A stretch of 64,000 bases of DNA, from assembly GCA_002407045.1 (NCBI GenBank), contig DHKB01000048.1:1-64000 (forward strand), given 5' to 3'. Source of the DNA: Candidatus Bruticola papionis. Lineage in GTDB: Bacteria; Vulcanimicrobiota; Xenobia; Xenobiales; Xenobiaceae. Shown here piece by piece: positions 34,831 through 44,142 of the stretch. A program made the position numbers and the translations under genes. Positions within the stretch are counted from its first letter, which is position 1. Each line of letters begins with the position of its first letter. The notes under the pieces were generated by a model. That model had not been told where the DNA came from. It saw nothing but the letters and a program-made list of their open reading frames with translations, and made no database searches.

Positions 34831-36738
34831 TTGCCTGAGATTCCTGCTTCCTTACAACAAATAATAAAAATATGTGAAAAAATATCCATCGGTGAAGCTG
34901 AACCAGGAGCTTTAAATGGATTATTTGTCAAAGCCAGACAGGTAATTGCCTTCGAACGTACAGGTTTGGAACGCTTTACTTGGGATGCCATTTGGACTGA
35001 CAAATTTCAAAGTCTGGTCAATAAACTTCAAGCAGAATTGGAAGCGCACGAAAAGGCTTTACAAGACTTAGAAAATTCCTTAAGCGATGCAGAACCTTTT
35101 GCTATCGAAAAAGCGGGGCGCGACTTAAAATACAGCGCCGAAGCTGTAGCTACTCTGTGGGATGAGCTCAATGCGGAAGTGGGAGAGCAAATGGTCATGT
35201 CTCCCTACCCAGTTTACGACCACTTACTTAAAGTTGGCCAAAATATTTTACAAGGCCACGTTGATCCTTCTGTGCTGACGGCTTTCTTCACTCCAGCAGC
35301 CGATTTTACTATCCGACTTCGCGCAGCAGTCAAGCGTTTTGTCTTATTTTACGGCGAATCTTCCCTTTCAGAATGTGCCCAAAAAGTTATAACTAACGTC
35401 GAAGCTGGTATGGGTGCTTTGGATAAATTTTTACAAAGTGGCCAAACTAAAGCTTTAGATGATGCTTTGCACCTTTTGGTAACTACTACGGTCACTATGT
35501 ATACAGTTATGAGCGACATGGGACAGTGGGCAGCAGCTGAAAAGAAATATGCCCGCCATCCCTTAGTCGAAGAGCTCTATCGTGCCAGAGAAGCAAAATT
35601 GCAAGGAGAAGATCTCTCTTACCTCTGGCAAGCTATTAAACATGCCTTAAAATTAGAGCTTACTCAAGTACAAACTTTGCTCAATCATCCCCTGGCTTCT
35701 CTTTGTGACGTTCATAGTCAAGCTCTTAAAGCGGGCATGGCCCGCGTTATGTATATAGTTCAAGAGGGCGAAAAAAAGAGCTTGGACGAATTAAACTTGC
35801 CAGAATTTGATATTATGTTGCTTAATTTAGATCGTTTAATTCACAACGATTTAACCCATATAAATATCGAATGTCGCTTAGTGTCTGGAGCTCCCAATTT
35901 TGAAGAATTATTAGTGACAGTCGGTTTGGCTATGGATGGTAAGATCGAGCCTGAAGCCTTCAAAATTATTCTCCAAGACACTTTAGAAAGAATTGAAGAG
36001 ACCCAAAATAACCTTGATGGCGCTTTGGAGCAGCTTAGTGCAGAAGATTTAGAGCTTTTGGCTCACTGCTTAGATTGCCAAGCTCTGGGGTGCCGCGAAC
36101 TGGCTTCCTGGTGCGAAACTGGTGACAAGCAATTGCTTAAAAACGGTTGGCGGCGTATTAGTGCCAGTTTACCATCTACCAAACGCATTTGTGCTCAAAT
36201 GAAAAAAAGCTTAGGGTTAAACGACAATTCTTCTAAAAAGCTCACTTGCATGCGCTGCGGCCAACAGAATCCCGCTTCAGCTCGTTACTGTTCCAAATGT
36301 TCAGCCGTACTTATGCAATTAGTGCAAGCACCTCCAATGGAATATACCGATTTAGAAACTGGCCTCAGCGATAGCAACTTTGAACATCCCTTGCCAGGCA
36401 ACATCTTGAAGCTGGAACAATTGGTACGCTCAGTAGAAAGCGGTCAAGCTTACACTCAAGAAGCTGCCGAAGTGTTGGACAAGCTGTTAAGCAGCGCTTA
36501 TGCCTATCGCAAACTATATATCAACAGAGTACGCCCGGCCTTAGAAAGAGAACAAATTGATCCTTCTATAGCCGAACGTTTCGAAATAGGTATGAGTTCC
36601 TATATTGATGGTTTAGAAATATGCCGCAACTTTGTAGAAGATCCGCAAATTGATTATTTATATAACGGTCTAGATCAAGCTTCGGCAGCAGCTTTGGAAT
36701 TGAATGAATTGCAAACAGAATTGGCCGATTACTTCTAA
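34831..36738 (+). CDS. Large helical protein with a zinc ribbon, function unknown
   Basis: A 635-residue cytoplasmic-looking protein without signal or membrane segment. It is almost entirely predicted helical and rich in Leu, Ala and Glu, with no catalytic motif recognised. Near residue 475 a zinc ribbon CMRCGQQNPASARYCSKC (Cys-x2-Cys-x11-Cys-x2-Cys) separates the helical body from a C-terminal helical part of about 140 residues. The start is TTG, chosen because GGAG stands 8 nt before it; an in-frame TTG at 34798 is possible. It is not obviously homologous to the TPR protein before it. Double-zinc-ribbon proteins of this kind are often scaffolds; no more can be claimed. Confidence 0.75.
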   Translation: MPEIPASLQQIIKICEKISIGEAEPGALNGLFVKARQVIAFERTGLERFTWDAIWTDKFQSLVNKLQAELEAHEKALQDLENSLSDAEPFAIEKAGRDLKYSAEAVATLWDELNAEVGEQMVMSPYPVYDHLLKVGQNILQGHVDPSVLTAFFTPAADFTIRLRAAVKRFVLFYGESSLSECAQKVITNVEAGMGALDKFLQSGQTKALDDALHLLVTTTVTMYTVMSDMGQWAAAEKKYARHPLVEELYRAREAKLQGEDLSYLWQAIKHALKLELTQVQTLLNHPLASLCDVHSQALKAGMARVMYIVQEGEKKSLDELNLPEFDIMLLNLDRLIHNDLTHINIECRLVSGAPNFEELLVTVGLAMDGKIEPEAFKIILQDTLERIEETQNNLDGALEQLSAEDLELLAHCLDCQALGCRELASWCETGDKQLLKNGWRRISASLPSTKRICAQMKKSLGLNDNSSKKLTCMRCGQQNPASARYCSKCSAVLMQLVQAPPMEYTDLETGLSDSNFEHPLPGNILKLEQLVRSVESGQAYTQEAAEVLDKLLSSAYAYRKLYINRVRPALEREQIDPSIAERFEIGMSSYIDGLEICRNFVEDPQIDYLYNGLDQASAAALELNELQTELADYF

Positions 36739-36766
36739 TTGGCTAAGATGAAATTGATAGAGAAAG

Positions 36767-36842
36767 AACCCTGTCCGAACTCCCATAAACAACTGTTTAG
36801 CTTGGTAGACATCTTGCTTTATGCTCGCGGCAGGGTTTTTAT
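36767..36842 (+). terminator. Possible terminator of the zinc-ribbon gene
   Basis: AACCCTG (36767-36773) pairs with CAGGGTT (36831-36837) followed by TTT, but the loop is almost 60 nt, so this is weak. Confidence 0.35.
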
Positions 36843-36966
36843 TTATCTTCAATTCCAACATAATGCAAACTAACCGCTAATACTTCTATGTTAGAATAAT
36901 TGTAGAGTCTTATGCCATTTTTCAGACTCAGTTAGCTTCAGCAAAGAGCAGGAAATACTAAAACTT

Positions 36967-38016
36967 ATGCGTTGGTCATTTAAATTAGCAAAACTGTGGG
37001 GTATTGATATATATGTTCACTACACCTTTATGCTGTTGCTAATCTGGATATTTTTCTCTCGCGGAGCCAAAAACGATTGGACTACCAGCTTAATCAGCGT
37101 ATTTTTCACCCTAATCGTTTTTGGAGTCGTAACTTTGCACGAGTATGGCCATGCTTTGACCGCCAGACATTTCGGAATTGCCACCAGAGACATAACTTTA
37201 TGGCCTTTTGGCGGCGTAGCAACTTTGCAAGGTTTACCTCAGACACCACGCCAGGAAGTTTTAGTGGCTTTAGCTGGCCCAGCCGTCAATTTTGTCCTGG
37301 CTCTGGCAACTTATCTTTTCACAGATTTTATCTTTATCCCTCATTTAGCGGCCAATTTTATTCCCATAGTACAAGTATATGGAGTAGAAGTTCTCTACTG
37401 GTTCATGTGGAGTAATATTGTTTTAATGGCCTTTAATTTAATTCCAGCTTTCCCCATGGACGGCGGTCGTGTATTGCGCGGTTTCTTGTCCAAAAAGTAC
37501 GATTTTCTTACGGCCACTGATAAAGCGGTTAGCATTGGTAGAGCTTGTGCCATAATTATGGCTATATACGGTGCCGGTTACAACCATATGCTGATTATCA
37601 TTGCCATTTTTATCTGGTGGAGTGGTACTCAAGAGCTCAATCAAGCGATCATGCTTGAACGTATGCGTCGAGTAAAAGAAGGTACAGCCAGCCTCGCCGA
37701 TCTTTTTGGTTTAGGTTTAGGCACTATGGGAAATGTAATGAGTCATATCCTCGGCATGAGCGGTTTCAATCCCAATAGTCAGATAAACTTTGGCGAAGCA
37801 CAAACTTCTCCCTATAATACAGAGCGCAGAGCAAACGACGCACCTGAATACATTATTTCCGAAGGATCTGTGCGTAATAGTCAGCGTCCAAATTTCCCTG
37901 GCGAAGGTAAAATTATTGACGCCGAGTTTATTTCCGATGGCGATGACGATTCTTCGTCTGAGTCAAAAACATCCTCTACAAATAACGATGGCCTCAGAAT
38001 TGTTGATATAAAGTAG
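36967..38016 (+). CDS. Site-2 protease family (M50) intramembrane metallopeptidase
   Basis: A 349-residue polytopic membrane protein. The zinc site is H58-E-Y-G-H62 within a helix (VTLHEYGHALTARHFG), with the second motif NLIPAFPMDGGRVLRG about 100 residues later giving the Asp ligand. Six hydrophobic segments fill the first 225 residues. No PDZ or CBS domain is present; instead there is a hydrophilic, Asn/Ser/Asp-rich tail of about 120 residues. S2P enzymes cut transmembrane segments of anti-sigma factors or signal peptides. It opens a tight series with nth (18 nt), an amidase (48 nt) and a beta-lactamase-fold hydrolase (23 nt). Confidence 0.92.
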   Translation: MRWSFKLAKLWGIDIYVHYTFMLLLIWIFFSRGAKNDWTTSLISVFFTLIVFGVVTLHEYGHALTARHFGIATRDITLWPFGGVATLQGLPQTPRQEVLVALAGPAVNFVLALATYLFTDFIFIPHLAANFIPIVQVYGVEVLYWFMWSNIVLMAFNLIPAFPMDGGRVLRGFLSKKYDFLTATDKAVSIGRACAIIMAIYGAGYNHMLIIIAIFIWWSGTQELNQAIMLERMRRVKEGTASLADLFGLGLGTMGNVMSHILGMSGFNPNSQINFGEAQTSPYNTERRANDAPEYIISEGSVRNSQRPNFPGEGKIIDAEFISDGDDDSSSESKTSSTNNDGLRIVDIK

Positions 38017-38034
38017 GCTTAAAAAAGGAACCAT

Positions 38035-38676
38035 ATGTTGACTATTCCCCAAAGAGCTGCTTTTGTCGGTGCCAAACTCGATGAGCTTTTTCCCAACCCC
38101 AAGCCAAGCCTTATTTTTTACAGCCCCTTTACTTTGTTGGTAGCAGTTATGCTTTCGGCTCAATGTACCGATGAAAGAGTAAATAAAGCTACCGCTAGTT
38201 TGTTTGCCGTAGCCGATACGCCTGAAAAAATGGACAAACTCAGTCAAGAAGAGATTTACCAGCATATTTACGGCTTAGGCTTGGCCAAAAACAAAGCCAA
38301 ATACTTAAAAACTATGTGCCGCCAGCTTTTGGAGAATTTTTCCGGAGAAGTGCCCCAAGATTTTAAAAGTTTGGAAAGTCTCTCTGGAGTGGGCCATAAG
38401 ACAGCTTCAGTAGTAAGGTTGCAAGCTTTCAATTTGCCAGCTTTTCCTGTAGATACACATATTTTTCGCTTAGCTAGGCGTTGGGGACTTTCTCAGGGCC
38501 AAACTCCCAAGCAAGTTGAAGCAGATCTTAAAAAACTATTTCCCCCCGAAGAATGGGGAAAACGCCATCTTCAATTTATCGATTGCGGCCGAACTTATTG
38601 CAAAGCCTTAGGTCACAATAGCGCCGAGTGTCCGCTTTGTTCCAAACTTAGCTCAAGTACCACTACTGTTTCCTAA
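38035..38676 (+). CDS. nth: Endonuclease III (DNA glycosylase/AP lyase)
   Basis: A 213-residue base-excision repair enzyme acting on oxidised pyrimidines. The helix-hairpin-helix with catalytic Lys is LSGVGHKTASVV; the catalytic Asp is in FPVDTHIFRLARRWG; AQCTDERVNKAT matches the N-terminal core. The C-terminal iron-sulfur region is odd: only three Cys line up (YC, then CPLC), the first spacing is nine rather than six residues, and the fourth Cys is missing, so the 4Fe-4S cluster may be absent or differently bound. AAGGA precedes the ATG. Confidence 0.93.
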   Translation: MLTIPQRAAFVGAKLDELFPNPKPSLIFYSPFTLLVAVMLSAQCTDERVNKATASLFAVADTPEKMDKLSQEEIYQHIYGLGLAKNKAKYLKTMCRQLLENFSGEVPQDFKSLESLSGVGHKTASVVRLQAFNLPAFPVDTHIFRLARRWGLSQGQTPKQVEADLKKLFPPEEWGKRHLQFIDCGRTYCKALGHNSAECPLCSKLSSSTTTVS

Positions 38677-38724
38677 TTATTTTCTAGGCAGGAAGAGCAA
38701 GCTCAATTTGGCAAATATCCACCT

Positions 38725-40101
38725 ATGAATATTTGCGATCTCCGAGCCACTGAGCTGGCCCAACTTATCAAAGACAAGAAGTTATCCCCCGTAGAAGTCA
38801 CCAAGGCTTACCTTGAGCGCATAGATGAACTCAATTCTAAAGTAAATGCTTTCATCACTTTAGATAGTGAAGGAGCTCTAGAGCAAGCTCGCCGTGCTGA
38901 AAAAGAAGAGGCAGTAGGCCCTTTGCATGGCGTTCCTGTGGCCATAAAAGATCTTTCTTACACAAAAGGAATGCGCACTACTTGCGGTTCCCTTACTTTG
39001 AAAGACAACATACCCGACTTCGACTCCATTTCTGTTACTCGCATTCGCCAAGCCGGAGCTATCATTCTGGGCAAAACTAACACTCCCGAATTTGGCTACA
39101 AAGGAATAACTAACAATAGAGTCTTTGGCCCAACTCTCAATCCTTGGAATTTAGAACGCCATGCTGGCGGGTCTAGCGGCGGTTCAGCCAGCGCAGTAGC
39201 TGCCAATTTAGTGCCCATTGCCGAAGGTACCGATGGAGCCGGCTCCATTCGCATTCCAGCCTCTTTCTGCGGTGTAGTTGGCTTTAAGCCCAGCTTTGCT
39301 ATGGTTCCGCGCTACCCTATTCCCGATTTGTATTACACTTTAAGCCATACTGGCCCAATAGCTCGTCATGTCGATGAAGCAGCACTTCTCTTTGAAGTGT
39401 TGGCTGGAGCTAGCTCTCACGACAACTTGAGTATGAGCCCTTACGATTGGCCTAAGTCAGCTATGGACAAATTAAATATAGCTTACAGTCCCAATTTAAA
39501 CTATGCGCCCGTAGAAGAAGAAGTAGCTAAAATTGTCAGCCAAGCAGCTCAAAAATTTACTGAGCTTGGTTATACAATCAGCGAAGAAAACCCGCCTATC
39601 GAAGAAGATCCAGAGCCTTTGGAACTTAATATTTGGAACACGGTCTACGCTTCCCGCTATGCTCCTTTAAGCGAAGAGACCAAGGCTTTGCTCACTCCTG
39701 AAATGGTCGATATTATCGAAGAAGGCATGAAGTTGCCTGCTTACATGTATAGTAAGGACTCCATTAAGCGAACCAAGCTTTATTATACTATGGACAAGTT
39801 CTTTGAGCGCTACGACTTAATGATTACACCGACTATGCCGGTAGAAGCGTTTGATAGTAAATTGGAACGCCCCGAAAGCGTCAACGGTCGCAAGATCTCC
39901 ACTTTATTCGGTTGGACTCCTTTTACTTACCCATTTAACTTAACCGGTCAACCTGCTATTACCGTTCCTGCTGGCTTAAGCTCCGACGGTTTGCCTATTG
40001 GCTTACAAATTGTCGGTCCTCGTGGCAGCGATCGTTTCGTCTTGGAAGTTGCCAAACGCTTCGAAGAGCTGGCTCCTTTCCCAGAATTAAAATTTGCCTA
40101 G
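38725..40101 (+). CDS. Amidase-signature hydrolase (GatA/AmiE-like superfamily)
   Basis: A 458-residue serine hydrolase with the Ser-cisSer-Lys triad: Lys75 in VAIKDLSY, cis-Ser150 in HAGGSSGGSAS and nucleophile Ser174 in GTDGAGSIRIPA. Length and layout match general amidases and GatA. It is not next to gatB or gatC and lacks clear GatA-specific context, so a stand-alone amidase acting on small amides is preferred, though a GatA role is possible. The start has no evident SD. It belongs to the S2P-nth-amidase-hydrolase series. Confidence 0.9.
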   Translation: MNICDLRATELAQLIKDKKLSPVEVTKAYLERIDELNSKVNAFITLDSEGALEQARRAEKEEAVGPLHGVPVAIKDLSYTKGMRTTCGSLTLKDNIPDFDSISVTRIRQAGAIILGKTNTPEFGYKGITNNRVFGPTLNPWNLERHAGGSSGGSASAVAANLVPIAEGTDGAGSIRIPASFCGVVGFKPSFAMVPRYPIPDLYYTLSHTGPIARHVDEAALLFEVLAGASSHDNLSMSPYDWPKSAMDKLNIAYSPNLNYAPVEEEVAKIVSQAAQKFTELGYTISEENPPIEEDPEPLELNIWNTVYASRYAPLSEETKALLTPEMVDIIEEGMKLPAYMYSKDSIKRTKLYYTMDKFFERYDLMITPTMPVEAFDSKLERPESVNGRKISTLFGWTPFTYPFNLTGQPAITVPAGLSSDGLPIGLQIVGPRGSDRFVLEVAKRFEELAPFPELKFA

Positions 40102-40124
40102 CCAAACTTAAGGAGCTTCACAAT

Positions 40125-40751
40125 ATGTCAGTAAATATTATTACCAAAACAGTAGGGGCTTTTGGCACCAATTGTTATTTGGTGTATGACGATCATAATG
40201 TCGGCGTCATTATCGATCCCGGCGACGACGCTCTTGAGCTAGAGCGCACTATTAAAGCTTATGGGCTAGACATTAAAGCTATTTTGCTTACTCATGGCCA
40301 TTGTGACCATCTTATTGGAGCAGCCCAACTGGAAAAAGATTTACATTTGCCTCTTTACGTAAATAGTCAAGACGTAAAAGCGGTCAACAGATGTAAAAGC
40401 GACGCTTTAGAATTGGGCTTAGTTTGTAAGGAGGTTCCTCAAGTTACAGGGACTTTAGAAGATGGCCAAATTTTTAAAGCTGGAGATCTGGAATTTAAAG
40501 TGCTCCATACTCCAGGCCATACTCCAGGTGGTCAAGTCTTAGTTTGCGGCCAGCACGCTTTTTGTGGCGATACCATCTTCCATGGTTCGATTGGACGTAC
40601 CGACTTTCACGACGGAGATCACGCGGCCTTAATAAACTCTATTAAAAACAAGGTTTATACTTTGCCAGACGATACAATTCTCTATCCTGGTCACGGTTCG
40701 CAAAGTAGCGTAGGCTATGAGAAAAGGCATAACCCTTTTGTCAGAGCCTAG
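40125..40751 (+). CDS. Metallo-beta-lactamase-fold hydrolase (glyoxalase II-like)
   Basis: A 208-residue protein with the complete binuclear metal site: THGHCDH (HxHxDH), HTPGHTPG, CGDTIFHGSIGRTD and the final YPGHG. It matches small glyoxalase-II-like hydrolases such as YcbL, which act on thioesters including S-lactoylglutathione; true substrate unknown. AAGGAG stands 8 nt before the ATG. It is the last gene of its series and ends at a bidirectional terminator. Confidence 0.93.
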   Translation: MSVNIITKTVGAFGTNCYLVYDDHNVGVIIDPGDDALELERTIKAYGLDIKAILLTHGHCDHLIGAAQLEKDLHLPLYVNSQDVKAVNRCKSDALELGLVCKEVPQVTGTLEDGQIFKAGDLEFKVLHTPGHTPGGQVLVCGQHAFCGDTIFHGSIGRTDFHDGDHAALINSIKNKVYTLPDDTILYPGHGSQSSVGYEKRHNPFVRA

Positions 40752-40770
40752 CCAACTAAATTGAAAGCAT

Positions 40771-40813
40771 AAAAAAAAATAACGGCCGCCACAAAAGCGA
40801 CCGTTATTTTTTT
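40771..40813. terminator. Bidirectional terminator between hydrolase and GH13 genes
   Basis: AAAAAAATAACGG (40773-40785) pairs with CCGTTATTTTTTT (40801-40813), with an inner CGC/GCG pair. A and T runs on both sides let it serve the two convergent genes. Confidence 0.9.
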
Positions 40814-40878
40814 AATAAACACCGCAAGCTGACAACTCGACGCCTTTGTGTCAGCTCACAGCCAGTTGTTTTTACCCA

Positions 40879-43800
40879 CTACTGCTTCTTCAGAACAATA
40901 GTAGCACCCGCAGGGAGGAAAATTCCATTTCCAGAGCTTACAGTACCGCCACCATTGCCAGTACCGGTGCCACCATAGCAGCGAGCGTTGGTATTAAACA
41001 CTTCTTTCCACTGACCAGGAGGCAACTCCATACGATAGCCAGAGCGATCAGTATTGGCGAAGTTGGAAACTACCACAAACTCATCAGATCCGCCATTGTC
41101 GCGTTTCCAAGCCAGCACTTTGTCGTCGTTGTGAGTATAAACTCGGCTAGTATTACCAGTAGCATTGAAAGCGGAAGAAGTACGACGTAAAGCGACCAAA
41201 TCGCGAGTCAAGGCGAATTGTCCAACCTGATTGGCCAGATCTTCAGCATCTTTCCTCTGCTCAGGATTCATCTCACAATAGCGATCGAACAGCTTTTGCT
41301 CGTCAGCACTCATACGAGAGCGCTCTACTTCTCGAGAAGAATTGTCCATAGCAGCGCACTTAGCAAAGTGATCCAACTTGTCGGGAGTGACAGGGAACTT
41401 GATCCAGCTCATATCGGCTCCCCAAGTGGAAGTTAAACCGTGCTTAAAGTCGTTATTGGCCAAGAATTCTTCACCTTGGAAGAGCATAGGCACACCAGGG
41501 CCGGTTAAAGTGATAGCCGAAGCGGTACGAGCGATAGCGCGAGGGAAAGGCTGTTTGACAGCTTCGTCATCTTTGGAAGCTGCTGCACCGCGATGGATCC
41601 AGTTACCAGTATTACCTACTTCATCGTGGCTGTGAGAGTAAGTGACAGCACGACTCCAATCAGTTACGCCTACGTGGCAAGTGATAGCTTCCATTAAGCG
41701 ATCGGCGCTACCGACGCCCTGGGCCATTTCCAATAAGTCATCATGGAAGCGATCGTTCCATACACCGCTAAAGCCCATGCCCTTCTTTTCCCAACTGCCC
41801 TGACCGGATCCCTGAGTTTCAGACTTATCCATATCGGCGGCTACTAACCAGCTGCCACTAAAGTCTTCGGCTACTGTGTATACGTCAGGTTTAATCAAAC
41901 GCAAAGAGCGGTTAATCTGACGCAAGGTATTCATACCCTCAATTTGCTCAGCGGAATTGCCTGTAGAGTGCAAAACTTGAGTAAAGTCGAAGCGGATACC
42001 ATCGAAGCCAAACTCAGCAACTTGCTGTACAGCGTTGTCAGAATAGAAATCTTTGACGCTCTGGTTGGCGAAATTGGGCTTGGCGCCCCAAGGAGTGCAA
42101 GACTCGCCTTGCTGCCACCAATTGAAGAAGGAACGCTTGCCACCGTCGATACGCCCTAAAGGATCGTCGGCATCTGGCTTACCAGAAGTGTGGTTGTAAA
42201 CCACGTCGGCCATAACATTGAAACCGCGTTTGTGGCTCTCATCTACAAAGAGCTTCATAGCGTCAGTACCAGAGATCCATACACTCTTGGCGCCGGGCTG
42301 TTCGTCATCGGTAATGAGCTTGCGATCTAAAGCTTCCTGGCGATCCATTTCAAAACCATAGCTAGCCGCGCCGGCATAGTAATAGTCGGGAGTGTAGCCC
42401 CAGTCACGCTTGGCCCCAAACTCGTTAGTCGGCATAAGCTCGATAGTATCAATGCCTAAAGAAGCAAAGTAATCGAGGTTGTTGATCATGTCTTCAAAGG
42501 TAGCCGGAACAGCATTATCCTTGGAGCTCATGAATGAACCGACGTGGGCTTCGTAAATTACGAAGTTGTTGTGATTGGTCTGACGTCTGGGAACGTTATC
42601 GTATTGGAATTCAAAGCTAGACTCACGAATTAAAGATTTGCGAGCAGATCCGGGCTTGGGTTGGATAACGTTTGTGTAAGGATCATTGAAAGGAGTAGCT
42701 ATACGCTCTTGATTGCTGAGTTTGCCATCTCCATTGACATCACCGACCAACTTGCCGTCTTCTACAACTTGGTATTCGTATTGCATACCGATCAGTTTGG
42801 GGAAATTGTTAACAGCGGTCACCCAAGCTGTGCCGGCGCCAGGGCTATCTACGCGATTCATATCGATAGAGCCGTCTTCGTTAACACTATTGATCCAAGA
42901 GTATTTGTCGATAGGCTCAGTCTGATCTAATTTCCAATTGCGCAATACGTCTACGTCATGTTTATCGGCAGGTGAAGCTTGATCGTAGGGAATGCGCTCA
43001 GGTTTGCCCAAACGATCTAACAACTCTTGTTTGTTGAGTTGCTTGCCATTTTCATCACGCAAAACTAAACGCACACTGTCGGCATTGGGGTGAGAATCGA
43101 CTGTAAAACGTCCCCATTGAGGATCGTCGGCATAGTTGGGGCCGCCTTTACCGCTATCATCGTACCAACCGACTTCGAAGCCCATAACGGGATCGACAAA
43201 GATACGCTCTAAGCCGCGCTGCTCACCTTGCAAATAACGAGCGTGGGGATCTGAATAGCGAACTTCTCCGCCCCAGCTGTTTTTTAAGACTTCGCCCTTT
43301 TCATTTAAAGCGGCATACTGGTAAGTTTTACCTTTGAGCTTACTCCAACCGTCGTTTTGAGTGAGCGTCCAAACGCCATTTTGCTCGTTTTTTTCCATGG
43401 GCAAGCGTTCTTCAATTTCGCCGGTCTGGGGGTTGCTTATTTCTACATAAAGCTTGTAATCGGCCAAATCACCTTTGCCCATTTCCGGAGACCAAGTCTG
43501 GAAACGAACGCCGTCTTCACCCTCTTTGTGGACGCCGAAAAGGTGCGTTTGCACTGGAGCGTAAGTCTGGACAGGATAATCTTCTAAATTGAAGTTGGGG
43601 TTGGTTTCGCTCATAACTAACCACTGAGCATTTTGCACTTTACCATCTTTGCCGGTAACATCGCCAACAACGCCCCAACTAAATTGCTGATTTTGGCCAG
43701 TTTTAAGATCTACGGCCGCAGTAAAAATACCGTCTCCGGCCACGGCATCGCCATTTTTGCCGTCGTCGCGCATAGGAATAATCTTGTCGCCATTCCAGTG

Positions 43801-44142
43801 CTGATCATATAAACCGGTCTGATCGTTGAAAGATCCCTTCAAACCGATATTGCTAAGATCGACTTGCGGACAGCCGCGGCTGTCAAATTGGAAAAGGACT
43901 TGCTTTTTGTCGGTGCCTTCAGGCTGTACGGAAGCGTTTTCGGCCTTTACTTGAGCCGTGGGCATTTTGGGAGCACCGGCAGCAACTTCTTTGCTATCGG
44001 TACTATTTAACGAAAAACTGTCTACGGGAACAGCCGAAGCGGACGCCTGAGGGGCAGTCTGCTTAGATGCAGCAACGCTATTATTTTGTGCCACGGAGCC
44101 GGCCCGGAATAAGTCGGAAGAGCGTTCTATATTTATATTCAT
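40879..44142 (-). CDS. Large GH13 (alpha-amylase superfamily) enzyme with signal-less N-terminal leader
   Basis: A 1087-residue glycoside hydrolase. After a leader of about 50 residues and an Ala/Gln-rich linker come beta-sandwich regions (a YDQHWNGDKI and GDGIFTAAVDL module, then a CBM48-like part), a dockerin-like loop GDVNGDGKLSNQERI and the TIM barrel. GH13 regions are MADVVYNH, GIRFDFT with nucleophile Asp719, VAEDFSG with acid/base Glu759 and SHDEVGN with Asp840. The mix of SHDE and an early YEAHVGSF resembles branching and debranching enzymes, so action on alpha-1,6 glucan linkages is plausible; a plain amylase is not excluded. ATG at 44142 has AAGGA upstream; a further in-frame start at 44193 lacks SD. 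No Sec signal. Confidence 0.9.
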   Translation of the reverse strand: MNINIERSSDLFRAGSVAQNNSVAASKQTAPQASASAVPVDSFSLNSTDSKEVAAGAPKMPTAQVKAENASVQPEGTDKKQVLFQFDSRGCPQVDLSNIGLKGSFNDQTGLYDQHWNGDKIIPMRDDGKNGDAVAGDGIFTAAVDLKTGQNQQFSWGVVGDVTGKDGKVQNAQWLVMSETNPNFNLEDYPVQTYAPVQTHLFGVHKEGEDGVRFQTWSPEMGKGDLADYKLYVEISNPQTGEIEERLPMEKNEQNGVWTLTQNDGWSKLKGKTYQYAALNEKGEVLKNSWGGEVRYSDPHARYLQGEQRGLERIFVDPVMGFEVGWYDDSGKGGPNYADDPQWGRFTVDSHPNADSVRLVLRDENGKQLNKQELLDRLGKPERIPYDQASPADKHDVDVLRNWKLDQTEPIDKYSWINSVNEDGSIDMNRVDSPGAGTAWVTAVNNFPKLIGMQYEYQVVEDGKLVGDVNGDGKLSNQERIATPFNDPYTNVIQPKPGSARKSLIRESSFEFQYDNVPRRQTNHNNFVIYEAHVGSFMSSKDNAVPATFEDMINNLDYFASLGIDTIELMPTNEFGAKRDWGYTPDYYYAGAASYGFEMDRQEALDRKLITDDEQPGAKSVWISGTDAMKLFVDESHKRGFNVMADVVYNHTSGKPDADDPLGRIDGGKRSFFNWWQQGESCTPWGAKPNFANQSVKDFYSDNAVQQVAEFGFDGIRFDFTQVLHSTGNSAEQIEGMNTLRQINRSLRLIKPDVYTVAEDFSGSWLVAADMDKSETQGSGQGSWEKKGMGFSGVWNDRFHDDLLEMAQGVGSADRLMEAITCHVGVTDWSRAVTYSHSHDEVGNTGNWIHRGAAASKDDEAVKQPFPRAIARTASAITLTGPGVPMLFQGEEFLANNDFKHGLTSTWGADMSWIKFPVTPDKLDHFAKCAAMDNSSREVERSRMSADEQKLFDRYCEMNPEQRKDAEDLANQVGQFALTRDLVALRRTSSAFNATGNTSRVYTHNDDKVLAWKRDNGGSDEFVVVSNFANTDRSGYRMELPPGQWKEVFNTNARCYGGTGTGNGGGTVSSGNGIFLPAGATIVLKKQ

